Assembly (NCBI RefSeq): GCF_030348825.1
Contig: NZ_JAUCES010000005.1
Coordinates: 1,178,001-1,242,000 of the forward strand
From: Fictibacillus sp. b24
GTDB lineage: Bacteria; Bacillota; Bacilli; Bacillales; Fictibacillaceae
Length of the DNA stretch: 64,000 nucleotides
Reading direction: 5' to 3'
The number at the start of each line of letters is the position of its first letter. Positions within the stretch are counted from its first letter, which is position 1. The notes beneath the pieces are model-generated. The model made no database searches. It was not told the origin of the DNA and saw only the letters and a program-made list of their open reading frames with translations. Shown piece by piece: positions 1-8,819 of the stretch. A program made the position numbers and the translations under genes.

Positions 1-32
1 GAAAGCGAGTTAACTTTTAAGCGCAAAAACAA

Positions 33-2189
33 TTAAACAAGAACTTCGAATTTAAGAATCAAGTGATCACCCGTTTGTATGTCTGTTTGGAAACCTGCTT
101 TTTCATTATTTTTTAAGATAACAAGACTTTCACCAGGTTGTGGCTGTATCGCTAATTCTACCTGTGTAAATACATCTTGGAAAATAAAAGGGTGATGATC
201 TTTCTTTTTCATCATTAGCTCATCATTAGGCATCAGAATGGATTCGGCATGCAATTCTTCTCCATCTCGATAGAATGTGTAGAGAGGCCGGATTAACGTT
301 ATTTCTTCGCCATTAAAAGTAATGGTACATGACTGAATCAAGTTAACGTCTAGAACTTCAGTTGCCTTTTTTAAAGTTATTTGCTGGTCTCTTATGCTTT
401 CATATGTTAGGTGATCTCCGTCGCTCCACACATCTTGATCTGTTAAAACTTGACCATTCAAACATAGTGTATGTTGAGAAGTATGGGATAGTTTTACGGG
501 CTTACCATCAATCAAAATTGAAAAGCTAGAATCCCCCGAGTTTATTACCCATCCTTTTAAATCAAGAATATCGGTTATCGTTGAAGGAAAAAGACTTAAA
601 CAGTCATCTCTGTCTTTTAATGTAGCGTCTGGGCTAACGAGTTGCTGGTTTACATAATAGCTAGTTTCAATTTTTTCTAGTTCTCCGTTAATATATAAGG
701 TTCTAACAGTATGATTTTGAAAAGCGTCTTTAACAGAGATAATAGCATCTTCCCCGTTTTTTCCTTCTTCGTAAGTGATTACAGCACCTTCAACAATTTC
801 ATCTGTAATGGTGCTAATTGTACCATTCATACTGATTACAGGAGGTGACCCTATTTCCCCTTTGAACGTCTTCATTTTTTGGTTTAAACGTACCATTAAT
901 CCCATTCCAGGTTTTCCGTAAAGTTTAGAAAGATTGGCACCTGCTGCAATCAGTGCATCTCCAACCGTCAGCTTTTTAACTTGAAACAAACGGATCATTT
1001 TTCCGTTAACCGTCACCGTCACATATTTTACTGGATTCTCTTTAGCTGCAATTCCGATACCTACGGGAGTCACTAGTTCAGGACCCTCATCCTTGAGAGT
1101 CGGTATTAATGACTGTATAGCATTAATACCGCGAACGGCTACACGTTCTATGGGCAGGTTTAGTTTTTTCGCTATTTTTTCACGCAAAGTTGGTGTTAAG
1201 CTGCCGCCTCCTACAAGCATTACAGCCTGGGGTGCTTTTGCGTTTAGCTGGATAATCTCACGTGTAATACCATCGGCCAAGTTTTCTATGGCGTTTTCTA
1301 TCGCAGAAATTACTTCATCTTTACTTTTTTTAGATGGAAAACCAAGTATATCTGTATACTCGACATATTCATCATTCTCGATAAGAGAACGCTTCATTTG
1401 TTCAGCAATCGGAAAATCCAACAGAAACTCAGAACTTACGGCTTCTGTTATTTCATCACCTGCTATCGGTACCATTCCATAGGCGACGACCGTTCCTTGT
1501 GCCGTTATGGCAATATCTGATGTTCCTGCCCCGATATCTACTAGTGCAACATTCAACTTCCTCATTGAAGAAGGAATGAGCACATTGATCGCTGCAATCG
1601 GCTCTAAGGTTAGTGCTTCCATTTCAAGGTCAGCTTCTTGTAATGCCTTCATTAAGGAATCAACAACCACTCTTGGCAAGAAAGTAGCAATTACTTCCAC
1701 ACTCGCTATATTTCCTTGTTGCCCGATAAAACTTCCGATCTCATGGTCATCCAAGTAATAGTGCAGCACGGAATATCCTACGCAATCGTAGAGCAGGTTT
1801 GACTTTTCATCTAATAGACTTGCTAGCTGATACTGCGCTTGTTGAACAGCTGCAAGCTCCATATGTATAACTTCTTGTTGTAAAGAAACCGCGTTTAATG
1901 AGATATCTTTTTCAGAACGGCCTTTTACCGTTTTTAGCGCCCTTCCTGCTGCAGCCACACAAACTTTATTAAGTGGCCCCACTTCGAATTCAAGCTGGTT
2001 CTTTATGTTTTTAATTACTTTTGCAACAGCAGGTATATGATGAATCTGACCATCGAGCATGGATCTTTCATCGTGCTCTATTGTTTTCATATGCAAAACT
2101 TCATATTTTCCGTTTGTGTGCTGCCTTAAAATCATACCGACAACCGAACGTGTGCCGATATCTAGTGCAAATAAAAGATTTTTGTCCAC
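33..2189 (-). CDS. FtsA/PilM-like actin-fold ATPase with long C-terminal extension
   Basis: A protein of 718 residues. The N-terminal ~385 residues carry the actin-fold ATPase signature of the FtsA family: phosphate-1 loop DIGTRS at residues 10-15, phosphate-2 loop DIGAGTSD at 218-225 and the adenosine motif VGGGS at 326-330. FtsA itself is usually about 420-440 residues, so some 330 residues are extra; they look like several beta-rich modules, one of which (VTVNGK then LTVGDAL, from about residue 390) resembles a DUF348/beta-grasp repeat. No membrane segment is visible. The start is a GTG at 2189 with AGAGGTG just upstream; the frame stays open further but would run into aroA, which diverges from it. 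The role is unknown; a membrane or cell-shape scaffold is possible by family resemblance only. Confidence 0.8.
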   Translation of the reverse strand: MDKNLLFALDIGTRSVVGMILRQHTNGKYEVLHMKTIEHDERSMLDGQIHHIPAVAKVIKNIKNQLEFEVGPLNKVCVAAAGRALKTVKGRSEKDISLNAVSLQQEVIHMELAAVQQAQYQLASLLDEKSNLLYDCVGYSVLHYYLDDHEIGSFIGQQGNIASVEVIATFLPRVVVDSLMKALQEADLEMEALTLEPIAAINVLIPSSMRKLNVALVDIGAGTSDIAITAQGTVVAYGMVPIAGDEITEAVSSEFLLDFPIAEQMKRSLIENDEYVEYTDILGFPSKKSKDEVISAIENAIENLADGITREIIQLNAKAPQAVMLVGGGSLTPTLREKIAKKLNLPIERVAVRGINAIQSLIPTLKDEGPELVTPVGIGIAAKENPVKYVTVTVNGKMIRLFQVKKLTVGDALIAAGANLSKLYGKPGMGLMVRLNQKMKTFKGEIGSPPVISMNGTISTITDEIVEGAVITYEEGKNGEDAIISVKDAFQNHTVRTLYINGELEKIETSYYVNQQLVSPDATLKDRDDCLSLFPSTITDILDLKGWVINSGDSSFSILIDGKPVKLSHTSQHTLCLNGQVLTDQDVWSDGDHLTYESIRDQQITLKKATEVLDVNLIQSCTITFNGEEITLIRPLYTFYRDGEELHAESILMPNDELMMKKKDHHPFIFQDVFTQVELAIQPQPGESLVILKNNEKAGFQTDIQTGDHLILKFEVLV

Positions 2190-2314
2190 GAAGGCACCTC
2201 TTTTTGATACGATAGACGTAATGGTAGTAGTCGAATGCAGAGTTATAGCAAACGTCCCAATTATTAGAAATGTATCATATTTCTTACAATATATAAATAC
2301 TGAGGTGCACATAT

Positions 2315-3403
2315 ATGAATCATCTAGAATTGAACGCATTACGGACAGAACTTGATGATGTGAATAAAGAGCTATTGGCCTTAATCAATAAACGAGGTGA
2401 GCTTGTTCAGAGAATCGGCAAGATTAAATCAGCACAAGGGATGAAGAAGTATGACCCTGTAAGAGAGAGACATATGCTGAATCTTATTTCATCAGATAAT
2501 GAAGGACCATTTGAAACGAGCACACTTCAGCATCTATTTAAAGAAATCTTTAAAGCAGGTCTTGAACTGCAAGAGGATGATCATAAAAAAGAACTTCTTG
2601 TTTCTAGAAAGCAAAGACCAGAGGATACGATTGTAACGGTTAAGGGAACGCATGTCGGAAACGGAAACCCTATTTTAATCGCAGGTCCTTGTGCGGTTGA
2701 AAGCTATGAACAAACCGCAGCAGTTGCAGAGGCGATTACGAAAAATGGTCTTAAAATCTTGCGTGGAGGTGCCTTTAAACCACGTACTTCGCCATATGAT
2801 TTTCAAGGTTTAGGAGTGGAAGGCCTTCAAATTTTAAAACGAGTTGCAGATGAATACAACTGTGCAGTGATCAGTGAGATCGTTCACCCACAAGACCTTG
2901 AGGAGGCATGTGAATATCTAGATATCATTCAGATCGGCGCTAGAAACATGCAGAACTATGAGCTATTAAAAGAAGCAGGTAAGCTTAATAAGCCGATTCT
3001 ATTAAAAAGAGGACTAGCAGCAACGATCGAAGAGTTTATTAACTCGGCAGAGTACATCATGTCTCAAGGAAACGGACAAATCATTCTTTGTGAAAGAGGA
3101 ATTCGGACGTATGAAAGAGCAACCCGAAACACGTTAGATATAACAGCAGTACCAATCTTAAAACAAGAAACGCACCTTCCTGTCTTTGTAGATGTCACGC
3201 ATTCAACAGGCAGAAAAGACTTGCTTCTTCCCGCAGCAAAAGCTGCTTTAGCAATTGGAGCAGATGGAGTAATGGCAGAAGTTCATCCAGACCCAGCGGT
3301 TGCTTTATCCGATGCAGCTCAGCAAATGAACATAAAAGAATTCGAGCAATTTGTAGAGAAGCTTGTTTCATCAGGTTTTCTAAAGATGAACCAGCTGGTT
3401 TGA
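2315..3403 (+). CDS. aroA: Bifunctional chorismate mutase / DAHP synthase
   Basis: Catalyses the first step of the shikimate pathway (phosphoenolpyruvate plus erythrose 4-phosphate to DAHP) and carries a fused AroQ-type chorismate mutase module that in Bacillus also acts as the feedback sensor for chorismate/prephenate. Residues 1-90 are the helical mutase domain; the synthase barrel follows, with GPCAVES at 124-130 and [11 protein letters not shown] at 151-161. The length of 362 residues is normal for the Bacillus fusion (about 358). ATG start with GAGGTG 8 bases upstream. It is monocistronic: the terminator lies 230 bases downstream, after a copy of the dispersed palindromic repeat. In B. 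subtilis this gene (aroA/aroG) also precedes ccpA. Confidence 0.95.
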   Translation: MNHLELNALRTELDDVNKELLALINKRGELVQRIGKIKSAQGMKKYDPVRERHMLNLISSDNEGPFETSTLQHLFKEIFKAGLELQEDDHKKELLVSRKQRPEDTIVTVKGTHVGNGNPILIAGPCAVESYEQTAAVAEAITKNGLKILRGGAFKPRTSPYDFQGLGVEGLQILKRVADEYNCAVISEIVHPQDLEEACEYLDIIQIGARNMQNYELLKEAGKLNKPILLKRGLAATIEEFINSAEYIMSQGNGQIILCERGIRTYERATRNTLDITAVPILKQETHLPVFVDVTHSTGRKDLLLPAAKAALAIGADGVMAEVHPDPAVALSDAAQQMNIKEFEQFVEKLVSSGFLKMNQLV

Positions 3404-3449
3404 TGTAAAAGAAAGGCTGTTTTGGCAAACATAGTTGATCTTGAAAGTG

Positions 3450-3577
3450 GTTGATCTCCTTTCCAGATGCTCGCTTTCCGCGGGGCAGGCGGTGAGCCAC
3501 ATTCGTACGTATCACTCTTAAGTGTCTCACCTGCCAGCCTGTCCCGCAGGAGTCTCGCACCTTACACTCCGATCAAC
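3450..3577 (+). repeat. Dispersed palindromic repeat, copy 1 (apical type A)
   Basis: A 128-bp core from GTTGATCTCC to GATCAAC, with inner arms CCGCGGGGCAGGCGGTGAG and CTCACCTGCC...CCCGCAGG that pair imperfectly. It is embedded in a ~208-bp unit (3415-3622) bounded by a perfect inverted GGCTGTT/AACAGCC. It lies between the aroA stop and the aroA terminator, in sense orientation. The rest of 3404-3883 holds only that terminator and the ccpA promoter. Confidence 0.9.
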
Positions 3578-3636
3578 TTGTCAAAGAAGAGAAAAGATCA
3601 AAATGCTTTTAAAGCAACAGCCAAATGAAATAATTT

Positions 3637-3676
3637 AACCGGTCAGCATCACCAGATGAAAGCTGCCGGTTTTTTT
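3637..3676 (+). terminator. aroA transcription terminator
   Basis: Hairpin AACCGGTCAGC / GCTGCCGGTT followed by a run of seven T. It lies beyond the palindromic repeat, so the repeat should be part of the aroA 3' UTR. Confidence 0.85.
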
Positions 3677-3804
3677 AGTGTGTAAAGAAGCTGTCTAAAA
3701 AGAGTATGATTCTTCCTGTTTTCGCCAAAAATAAGCAAAACAAGAGTCTCATTTTTATTTCTTTTATAAATGTATGAATATATCGTGAAACATGTCCCTA
3801 TTCG

Positions 3805-3833
3805 TTGCCTACTTTACTACTTTATCGTATGAT
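3805..3833 (+). promoter_or_regulatory. Probable sigma-A promoter of ccpA
   Basis: TTGCCT, a 17-base spacer, then TATGAT; predicted start about 3840, giving a leader of some 45 bases before ccpA. Confidence 0.6.
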
Positions 3834-3883
3834 AATAGCATTACATAAGCTGTCGGATATGCAGTATATAAGGAGGATTTTTT

Positions 3884-4885
3884 TTGAATACAACAATTTA
3901 TGATGTGGCTCGCGAGGCAGGTGTCTCAATGGCAACGGTTTCACGTGTAGTTAACGGAAACCCTAACGTTAAGCCATCAACGAGAAAGAAAGTACTAGAA
4001 GCCATCGAGAGACTAGGCTATCGTCCAAACGCGGTTGCAAGAGGACTGGCGAGTAAGAAAACAACAACTGTAGGTGTTATCATTCCTGATATCTCCAGCA
4101 TCTTTTTTGCGGAATTAGCCCGTGGAATAGAAGATATCGCAACTATGTATAAATACAACATTATTCTGTGTAACTCGGATCAGAATAAGGAAAAAGAAAT
4201 TCATCTATTAAATACTTTGCTCGGTAAACAAGTAGATGGAATCGTATTTATGGGCGGTAAGATCACAGAAGAACATGTAGAAGAATTTAAGCGTGCAGCT
4301 GTTCCCATCGTAATGGCAGCGACAGTAGACATGAACGAAGAAGTTCCATCTGTAAACATTAACTATCAAGATGCCGTATATGAAGCGGTATCCCACTTAC
4401 TTGAAAAAGGGCATTCTTCTGTAGCTATGGTTACGGGACCACTTGAAGATCCAATCAACGGATATTACAAGTTTAACGGCTACCGAAAAGCTTTAGAAGA
4501 ACACGGTAAGAAAGTAGATGAAAGCCAAGTTTTCGTTGGAGAATACACATACGATTCAGGTATCGAAGCTGTTGAAAGCTTCTTGGACAGTGGCAATAAG
4601 CCATCAGCAGTCTTTGTAGGTACGGATGAAATGGCTTTAGGTGTTATTCATGGTGCTCAAGACAGAGGCCTTAAGGTACCTGAAGATATCGAAGTAATTG
4701 GATTTGACAACACAAGACTTGCAACTATGGTTCGTCCTACTTTATCCACGGTTGTTCAGCCGATGTACGATATCGGAGCAGTTGCAATGCGATTGCTGAC
4801 TAAACTAATGAACAAGGAAACGGTAGAAGAACATACGGTTGTATTGCCTCACCGTATTCAGTTCAGAGATTCTACAAAACAATAA
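3884..4885 (+). CDS. ccpA: Catabolite control protein A
   Basis: LacI/GalR-family master regulator of carbon catabolite control; with HPr-Ser46-P as corepressor it binds cre sites. The N-terminal helix-turn-helix ([20 protein letters not shown], residues 3-22) and hinge helix ([12 protein letters not shown]) are nearly identical to B. subtilis CcpA, followed by a periplasmic-binding-protein-like effector domain; 333 residues is the expected length. The start is TTG at 3884, 6 bases after AGGAGGA; no in-frame ATG is better placed. Several probable targets are in this window: acsA, acuABC, ackA and mgl carry cre-like sites. The MTA/SAH nucleosidase gene follows 21 bases later, probably on the same transcript. 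Confidence 0.97.
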   Translation: MNTTIYDVAREAGVSMATVSRVVNGNPNVKPSTRKKVLEAIERLGYRPNAVARGLASKKTTTVGVIIPDISSIFFAELARGIEDIATMYKYNIILCNSDQNKEKEIHLLNTLLGKQVDGIVFMGGKITEEHVEEFKRAAVPIVMAATVDMNEEVPSVNINYQDAVYEAVSHLLEKGHSSVAMVTGPLEDPINGYYKFNGYRKALEEHGKKVDESQVFVGEYTYDSGIEAVESFLDSGNKPSAVFVGTDEMALGVIHGAQDRGLKVPEDIEVIGFDNTRLATMVRPTLSTVVQPMYDIGAVAMRLLTKLMNKETVEEHTVVLPHRIQFRDSTKQ

Positions 4886-4906
4886 TGAAGTGTTGAGGTG
4901 GGAGAA

Positions 4907-5608
4907 GTGAAGATTGGCATCATCGGTGCGATGGACGAGGAAATCGTTTATATGAAAGAAGCACTTGATATATATGGGGAAAGTGTTTTTGCACAAAATA
5001 AATTCTATGAAGGCACACATCACAACAAAGAAGTCGTGTTGTGTAAGTCTGGTGTCGGAAAAGTAAATGCAGCGATAACCACTCAAATCTTAATCGATAG
5101 ATTTCAAGTTACTCATGTACTTTTTACTGGTGTAGCTGGTGCACTTGATCCTGAACTCGAAGTAGGAGACATCGTGATATCATCGAGTGCGATGCAGCAC
5201 GATATTGATGCTTCCGCACTAAGTCCAGACTTTCCAAAAGGAACGATTCCTATGTTTGCTTTTGATTCTGAATTTAAAGCAGATGCACAACTCGTTAAAT
5301 TAGCAGAGAATGCTGCTGAACGACTATATGGTCCTAAAGTTAAAGTCGGAAAAGTGTTAAGCGGTGATCAATTCATAGCTGACCGTGAGCTGGTAGAAAC
5401 GTATTCGGCCCTTTTTAATGGTACGTGTATTGAGATGGAAGGTTCTGCAGTTGCTCAAGCTTCGTTCCTTAACGAAGTACCGTTTGTCATTATCCGTTCG
5501 ATCTCAGATAAAGCAAATGGAGAAGCTCCGGCTAGCTTTGCTGAGTTTACAGCACTAGCAGCACGACGTTCTTCTGATATGGTAGAGAGCATTATTGAAT
5601 CTTTATAA
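4907..5608 (+). CDS. mtnN: 5'-methylthioadenosine/S-adenosylhomocysteine nucleosidase
   Basis: Cleaves adenine from methylthioadenosine, S-adenosylhomocysteine and 5'-deoxyadenosine in SAM recycling and AI-2 synthesis. The sequence has the PNP/UDP phosphorylase fold: catalytic Glu12 in GAMDEE, the CIEMEGSA motif that holds the substrate-binding Glu, and SISDKA containing the acid Asp. I place the start at the second GTG (4907), 6 bases after GAGGTG, giving 233 residues beginning MKIGIIGAM as in homologues; the upstream GTG at 4898 has a poor ribosome site. It follows ccpA by 21 bases and ends at a strong terminator. In B. subtilis mtnN sits elsewhere, so the ccpA linkage is a local arrangement. 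Confidence 0.93.
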   Translation: MKIGIIGAMDEEIVYMKEALDIYGESVFAQNKFYEGTHHNKEVVLCKSGVGKVNAAITTQILIDRFQVTHVLFTGVAGALDPELEVGDIVISSSAMQHDIDASALSPDFPKGTIPMFAFDSEFKADAQLVKLAENAAERLYGPKVKVGKVLSGDQFIADRELVETYSALFNGTCIEMEGSAVAQASFLNEVPFVIIRSISDKANGEAPASFAEFTALAARRSSDMVESIIESL

Positions 5609-5616
5609 AAGTTTTG

Positions 5617-5646
5617 CTGGCTCATAATTGATGAGCCAGTTTTTTT
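5617..5646 (+). terminator. ccpA-mtnN terminator
   Basis: Perfect 9-bp stem CTGGCTCAT / ATGAGCCAG, 5-base loop, then seven T. Confidence 0.9.
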
Positions 5647-5675
5647 GTTTCTCGTGCATGAGTGGACTGTTTTAT

Positions 5676-5880
5676 GGTGGGTCGAGGGTATATAGCTGGT
5701 TAATGTTTGTCGAGTTATGTCATCTCGCCGATATATGAATAAAACTCGCCGGATTATAGGCAAAACTCGCCGGAATAATTCCAGAATTTCTAGGATTATT
5801 CCAATAATATCTTGAAATAGAGGTCTTGATACCCTACACAGTATAAGTAAAGACCTGTTTTGAGAGCCAAAGTGCACCTG
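5676..5880 (+). repeat. TCGCCG repeat, copy 1
   Basis: Homologous over about 200 bp to 41908-42110. The centre (5720-5782) is three tandem 21-bp units beginning CATCTCGCCG, AAACTCGCCG and AAACTCGCCG, followed by the shared CCAGAATTTCTAG-type stretch. Outside the units the two copies are diverged but alignable. On the minus strand the 21-bp unit stays open and reads as an RRVL-type heptad. No gene is called in 5647-5940 otherwise. Confidence 0.75.
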
Positions 5881-5940
5881 TTTTTGTTCTTGTGGAGCTA
5901 ACACCAAATTTCAGTTGAATTTTAGAGCTTTATACACAAA

Positions 5941-5975
5941 AAAAAGAGGACTAAAAACGATTAGTCCTCTTTTTT
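5941..5975. terminator. Bidirectional terminator downstream of acuC
   Basis: Stem AAAAAGAGGACTA / TTAGTCCTCTTTTT with A and T runs on both sides. For the minus strand it closes the acuABC transcript after the palindromic repeat. Confidence 0.85.
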
Positions 5976-6026
5976 ATAAGCCCTTTTCTAAAAGATTGTT
6001 GCTTTCAAATGTAGTCTTCTATGATT

Positions 6027-6155
6027 ATTGATTGGAGTGCAAGGTGTGAGACTCCTGCGGGACAGGCGGACAGGTGAGACACTTAAGAGTGAAACGTACG
6101 AATGTGGCTCACCGTATGCCCCGCGGAAAGCGAGCAGCCTGGAACGGAAATCAAT
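6027..6155 (-). repeat. Dispersed palindromic repeat, copy 2 (type A)
   Basis: A 129-bp core (ATTGATTGGAGTGC to GGAAATCAAT on the plus strand). The outer ends are imperfect inverted repeats: AAGCCCTTTTCTAAAAGATT at about 5978 and, inverted, AGGCTGTTTTCGCAAACGTT ending at about 6191. The unit abuts the acuC stop codon and is followed, reading with acuC, by the terminator at 5975-5941. Confidence 0.9.
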
Positions 6156-6195
6156 CACGTACAAAAGCAACAACGTTTGCGAAAACAGCCTTTTT

Positions 6196-7350
6196 TTATG
6201 AACTTTTTCGAATGGAATATAGACTCTTTTCTAATGTTGCTCTGTTTTTTGATGTAATTTCGTCTTTTCTTGGTATGGGCTTATAGATCCCAGACTCATC
6301 TTCCCACGTACGAGGAAGCGGGTGCTTCGATTCATTTGTCCATCGCTCTAGCCAGTTCTCAGCGATTTGTCCTGAAGGAGCTTGTCCATTCATCACACAC
6401 CATAAATAAGACCAAGCCCTTGGTACTACACGCCAAATATCATAGCCGCCTCCGCCTGTAGCAATCCAGCGGCCGCTGCAATACTTTTCAGCTACTTCTT
6501 TTGCGATTCTAGGGATTTCCGTATACGTCTTCATCGTAACAGACAGATGGGTTAATGGATCATAATAATGAGCATCCACCCCATTTTGCGTAATGATAAC
6601 ATCGGGCTTGAAAAATTCAGCAACTTCCCACAGACTCTTTTCATAGCATTCTAAGAACGATTCATCTTCTGTAAAAGCATCCACAGGTACATTAAATGAG
6701 AAGCCATATCCTTTTCCTGCACCTTTTTCATGGATTGATCCTGTTCCAGGAAACAAATACCTTCCCGTTTCATGAATGGATAATGTGCATACGTCAGGAT
6801 CGTCATAAAATGCCCATTGAACACCATCTCCATGATGGGCATCAGTGTCCACATACAATACACGTGCATTGTATTTTTGCTTCATGTATTCAATTGCGAT
6901 TGAGCTATCATTATAAATGCAAAAACCAGATGCTTTTCCTCTGAATCCATGATGAAGTCCGCCGCTTAAACTTAAAGCATGTTTCGCTTTTCCTTCCATC
7001 ACCCAATCTACGGCAGTTAACGTGGCTCCTACAATCCAGCTGCTTGCGTCATGCATGTTAGGGAATATCGGTGTATCTTCTGTACCAAGCCCATAATTTA
7101 AAGCAATTTCCCTGTTAAGCTGTCCTTCTCCCGCTTTTTTAACCGCTTCTACATACCCTTTATCATGAATGAGCATGATTTCCTCATCCGTTGCTTTTCT
7201 CGGAGTGACGATCTGATCGTCATCCAGACACCCTGTATCTTTTAACAACTCATATGCGAGCTGCACTCTGAGCTGATTAAAAGGGTGAGTTTCACTAAAC
7301 TTATATCCTAAAAGATCTTGTGAATAAACAAAAACGGACTCATTTTTCAT
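6196..7350 (-). CDS. acuC: Acetoin utilization protein AcuC, lysine deacetylase
   Basis: Class I/II histone-deacetylase-fold enzyme that removes the acetyl group from the active-site lysine of AcsA, restoring acetyl-CoA synthetase activity. Family motifs visible: SGGLHHGFRGKASGFCIYND, the metal site in YVDTDAHHGDGVQ and QNGVDAHYYDPL. Start ATG 7350 with GGGTG upstream gives 384 residues; a GTG at 7359 is in frame but lacks a well-spaced ribosome site. The start overlaps the end of acuB by 11 bases, so it is the last gene of acuA-acuB-acuC. A palindromic repeat touches the stop codon and a bidirectional terminator follows. In B. subtilis the neighbour beyond acuC is motPS, absent here. Confidence 0.95.
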   Translation of the reverse strand: MKNESVFVYSQDLLGYKFSETHPFNQLRVQLAYELLKDTGCLDDDQIVTPRKATDEEIMLIHDKGYVEAVKKAGEGQLNREIALNYGLGTEDTPIFPNMHDASSWIVGATLTAVDWVMEGKAKHALSLSGGLHHGFRGKASGFCIYNDSSIAIEYMKQKYNARVLYVDTDAHHGDGVQWAFYDDPDVCTLSIHETGRYLFPGTGSIHEKGAGKGYGFSFNVPVDAFTEDESFLECYEKSLWEVAEFFKPDVIITQNGVDAHYYDPLTHLSVTMKTYTEIPRIAKEVAEKYCSGRWIATGGGGYDIWRVVPRAWSYLWCVMNGQAPSGQIAENWLERWTNESKHPLPRTWEDESGIYKPIPRKDEITSKNRATLEKSLYSIRKSS

Positions 7351-7993
7351 GGTGTTCACCCGGAACAGGTGGCCATTTCACTTCATAGCCGTTATCGATC
7401 AAGTGTTCAATGACAGGGAGGGGATTCATCGTTCCAACCCGAAAAACAATGATCTTTTCCTTTTCATTATGAGAAGGATAGACGAGAACAGAGCTGATAT
7501 TCAAGTGAAAGTCTTTCAACACACTCGCAACCTTTGCCAGCTGACCTGCTTCGTTCGGGACTGCGACCTCGAGATGGGATCCAGGCTGATGAGTGCCCGT
7601 CAATTGTATAAACGCATGCAGCATCTCACGCTCTGTAACAAGTCCAACAAGCTTTTTCTCTTCAAGTACAGGAATGCAGCTGATGTTATGTTCATAAAAA
7701 ATAGTCGATAGTTCTTCTGCTATATCAAACGGATGTGCTGTAAACGTTGCGCGTTTCATAATGCTAGACACAGGCTTTTCAAAATCTTCCGGATGCTCAT
7801 TTTGGTGAAAGATAGAAGGGCTGGCATCTTTTACTTCTCGGTCTGTAACGAGTCCTAATAAACTGCCATTCTCATCAAGAACAGGCAGGTTTCGAACATC
7901 TTTTTCTAGCATTAGTTTTAAAGCTGTACCGATCGTTTCGTTTTCATGAATCGTTACAACATTTTTTTGCATCATATTTTGAACGATCATCAT
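7340..7993 (-). CDS. acuB: Acetoin utilization protein AcuB (CBS-CBS-ACT)
   Basis: A 217-residue protein with two CBS domains (about residues 5-65 and 75-135, each with the LPVLDE/IPVLEE and GLVTDRE/GLVTERE strands) and a C-terminal ACT domain (SHLEVAVPNEAGQLAKVASV). CBS pairs usually bind adenine nucleotides and ACT domains small ligands; in B. subtilis acuB lies in the acuABC operon and affects acetoin/acetate use, but its biochemical role is not settled. ATG 7993 is preceded by GGGAGTGG. It follows acuA by 33 bases and overlaps acuC. Confidence 0.93.
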   Translation of the reverse strand: MMIVQNMMQKNVVTIHENETIGTALKLMLEKDVRNLPVLDENGSLLGLVTDREVKDASPSIFHQNEHPEDFEKPVSSIMKRATFTAHPFDIAEELSTIFYEHNISCIPVLEEKKLVGLVTEREMLHAFIQLTGTHQPGSHLEVAVPNEAGQLAKVASVLKDFHLNISSVLVYPSHNEKEKIIVFRVGTMNPLPVIEHLIDNGYEVKWPPVPGEHHEK

Positions 7994-8026
7994 GTACCAC
8001 TCCCACTTTGTTTTCTCTATAAAGTT

Positions 8027-8659
8027 CTAATACATAAAACGATTCTTAAATCGCAGACGGTCAAATTGCTGGACTGTATCTAAGTCAATTCTCTTTCCGA
8101 TTCGAACCATCAAGCAATTTGCCGGATGTGAACTAATCTCAGGATCATCTGTAGCCATATATTCCAGACCCCCTGCGTTCATCATCTTTTCCATAACTTT
8201 GCGGTAATCCCAGACTGATAGTTTTGTACCTTTTAAATCCCAGTGCCAATAATACTCAGTTGTTATAATAATATAGTCTTCCATCGCATCATCCATCATG
8301 GAAACTTTTAAAAGTGTTTTACCAACCTTGAAATTGCGATAATCCGGAATTACTTCAATAGCACCCAACTCTAGTAAACGTTCCATGTTGCCTTCTGACC
8401 AGCGCTCAAGCGGGTCAGGATAGACGTATGTAACATAACCGATAACGGTATCTTTATTTCTTGCGATAATGATTCTTCCTTCATCAAGTCCCGCTATTTC
8501 AGTCACCGCTTTTTTTTGTTCATGAGCTGGTCTGAATGCTTTTAAATCTTCGTGAAAGGTTAGACTCTCTAAGGTTTCTGCTGAAACCGGACCTTCAACG
8601 GTAATTGTTCCGTGACTCGTTTTCAGAGCTACACAGTTATAAGTTTTAATATGTTTCAT
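8027..8659 (-). CDS. acuA: Acetyl-CoA synthetase acetyltransferase AcuA
   Basis: GNAT-fold protein lysine acetyltransferase that acetylates and inactivates AcsA at its catalytic lysine. The stretch GRIIIARN, YVTYVYPDPLERWSEGNME and GAIEVIPDYRNFKVGKTLL matches B. subtilis AcuA closely; the last contains the acetyl-CoA pyrophosphate loop. Start ATG 8659 preceded by GGTGGTG gives 210 residues; an upstream TTG at 8686 is in frame but lacks a ribosome site. First gene of acuABC, divergent from its target acsA across a 160-bp region with CcpA-like sites. Confidence 0.94.
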   Translation of the reverse strand: MKHIKTYNCVALKTSHGTITVEGPVSAETLESLTFHEDLKAFRPAHEQKKAVTEIAGLDEGRIIIARNKDTVIGYVTYVYPDPLERWSEGNMERLLELGAIEVIPDYRNFKVGKTLLKVSMMDDAMEDYIIITTEYYWHWDLKGTKLSVWDYRKVMEKMMNAGGLEYMATDDPEISSHPANCLMVRIGKRIDLDTVQQFDRLRFKNRFMY

Positions 8660-8713
8660 TTTCACACCACCTAGGTTTGTTTCCAACTTCTATTATACAT
8701 GATAAAAGAAGAT

Positions 8714-8727
8714 TGTAAGGGTTTACA
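8714..8727 (-). promoter_or_regulatory. cre-like site in the acuA-acsA divergent region
   Basis: On the minus strand TGTAAACCCTTACA, a palindrome matching 13 of 14 positions of the cre consensus TGWAANCGNTNWCA; the central CG is CC. It overlaps the expected -35 region of the acuABC promoter, whose -10 TATAAT is at 8697-8692. Confidence 0.5.
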
Positions 8728-8819
8728 TAGTGGTTTTTATAGATAGTTCTAATAAGTTAAAAAATTTAGATAATATGATATACTTGAATAGATATTCAAT
8801 AGGGAAGGGAGATTTAGCA

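Noticed and set aside
1093-1758. Plus-strand open frames inside the FtsA-like gene
   Set aside because: Low-complexity Ser/Ile-rich translations typical of the complement of a coding region; no ribosome sites.
2190-2339. Longer N terminus for the FtsA-like protein
   Set aside because: The extra 50 codons have no ribosome site, overlap the start of aroA and precede the strongly supported GTG with AGAGGTG.
5720-5782. Short CRISPR-like array in the TCGCCG units
   Set aside because: The units are directly contiguous without spacers, only three occur, and no cas genes are present.
5455-5907. A 150-codon minus-strand frame over the TCGCCG repeat
   Set aside because: It runs into the 3' end of mtnN and through that gene's terminator, has no evident ribosome site, and its periodic sequence is explained by the 21-bp units. 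Kept as a finding, not as a gene.
6074-6286. Open frames across palindromic repeats (also near 13851, 26985, 3195-3560, 16138-16386 and 48901-49332)
   Set aside because: They arise because the repeat arms are open in several frames, giving the same MRHL/RGKRA-like peptides on either strand; they lack ribosome sites and continue into flanking unrelated sequence.
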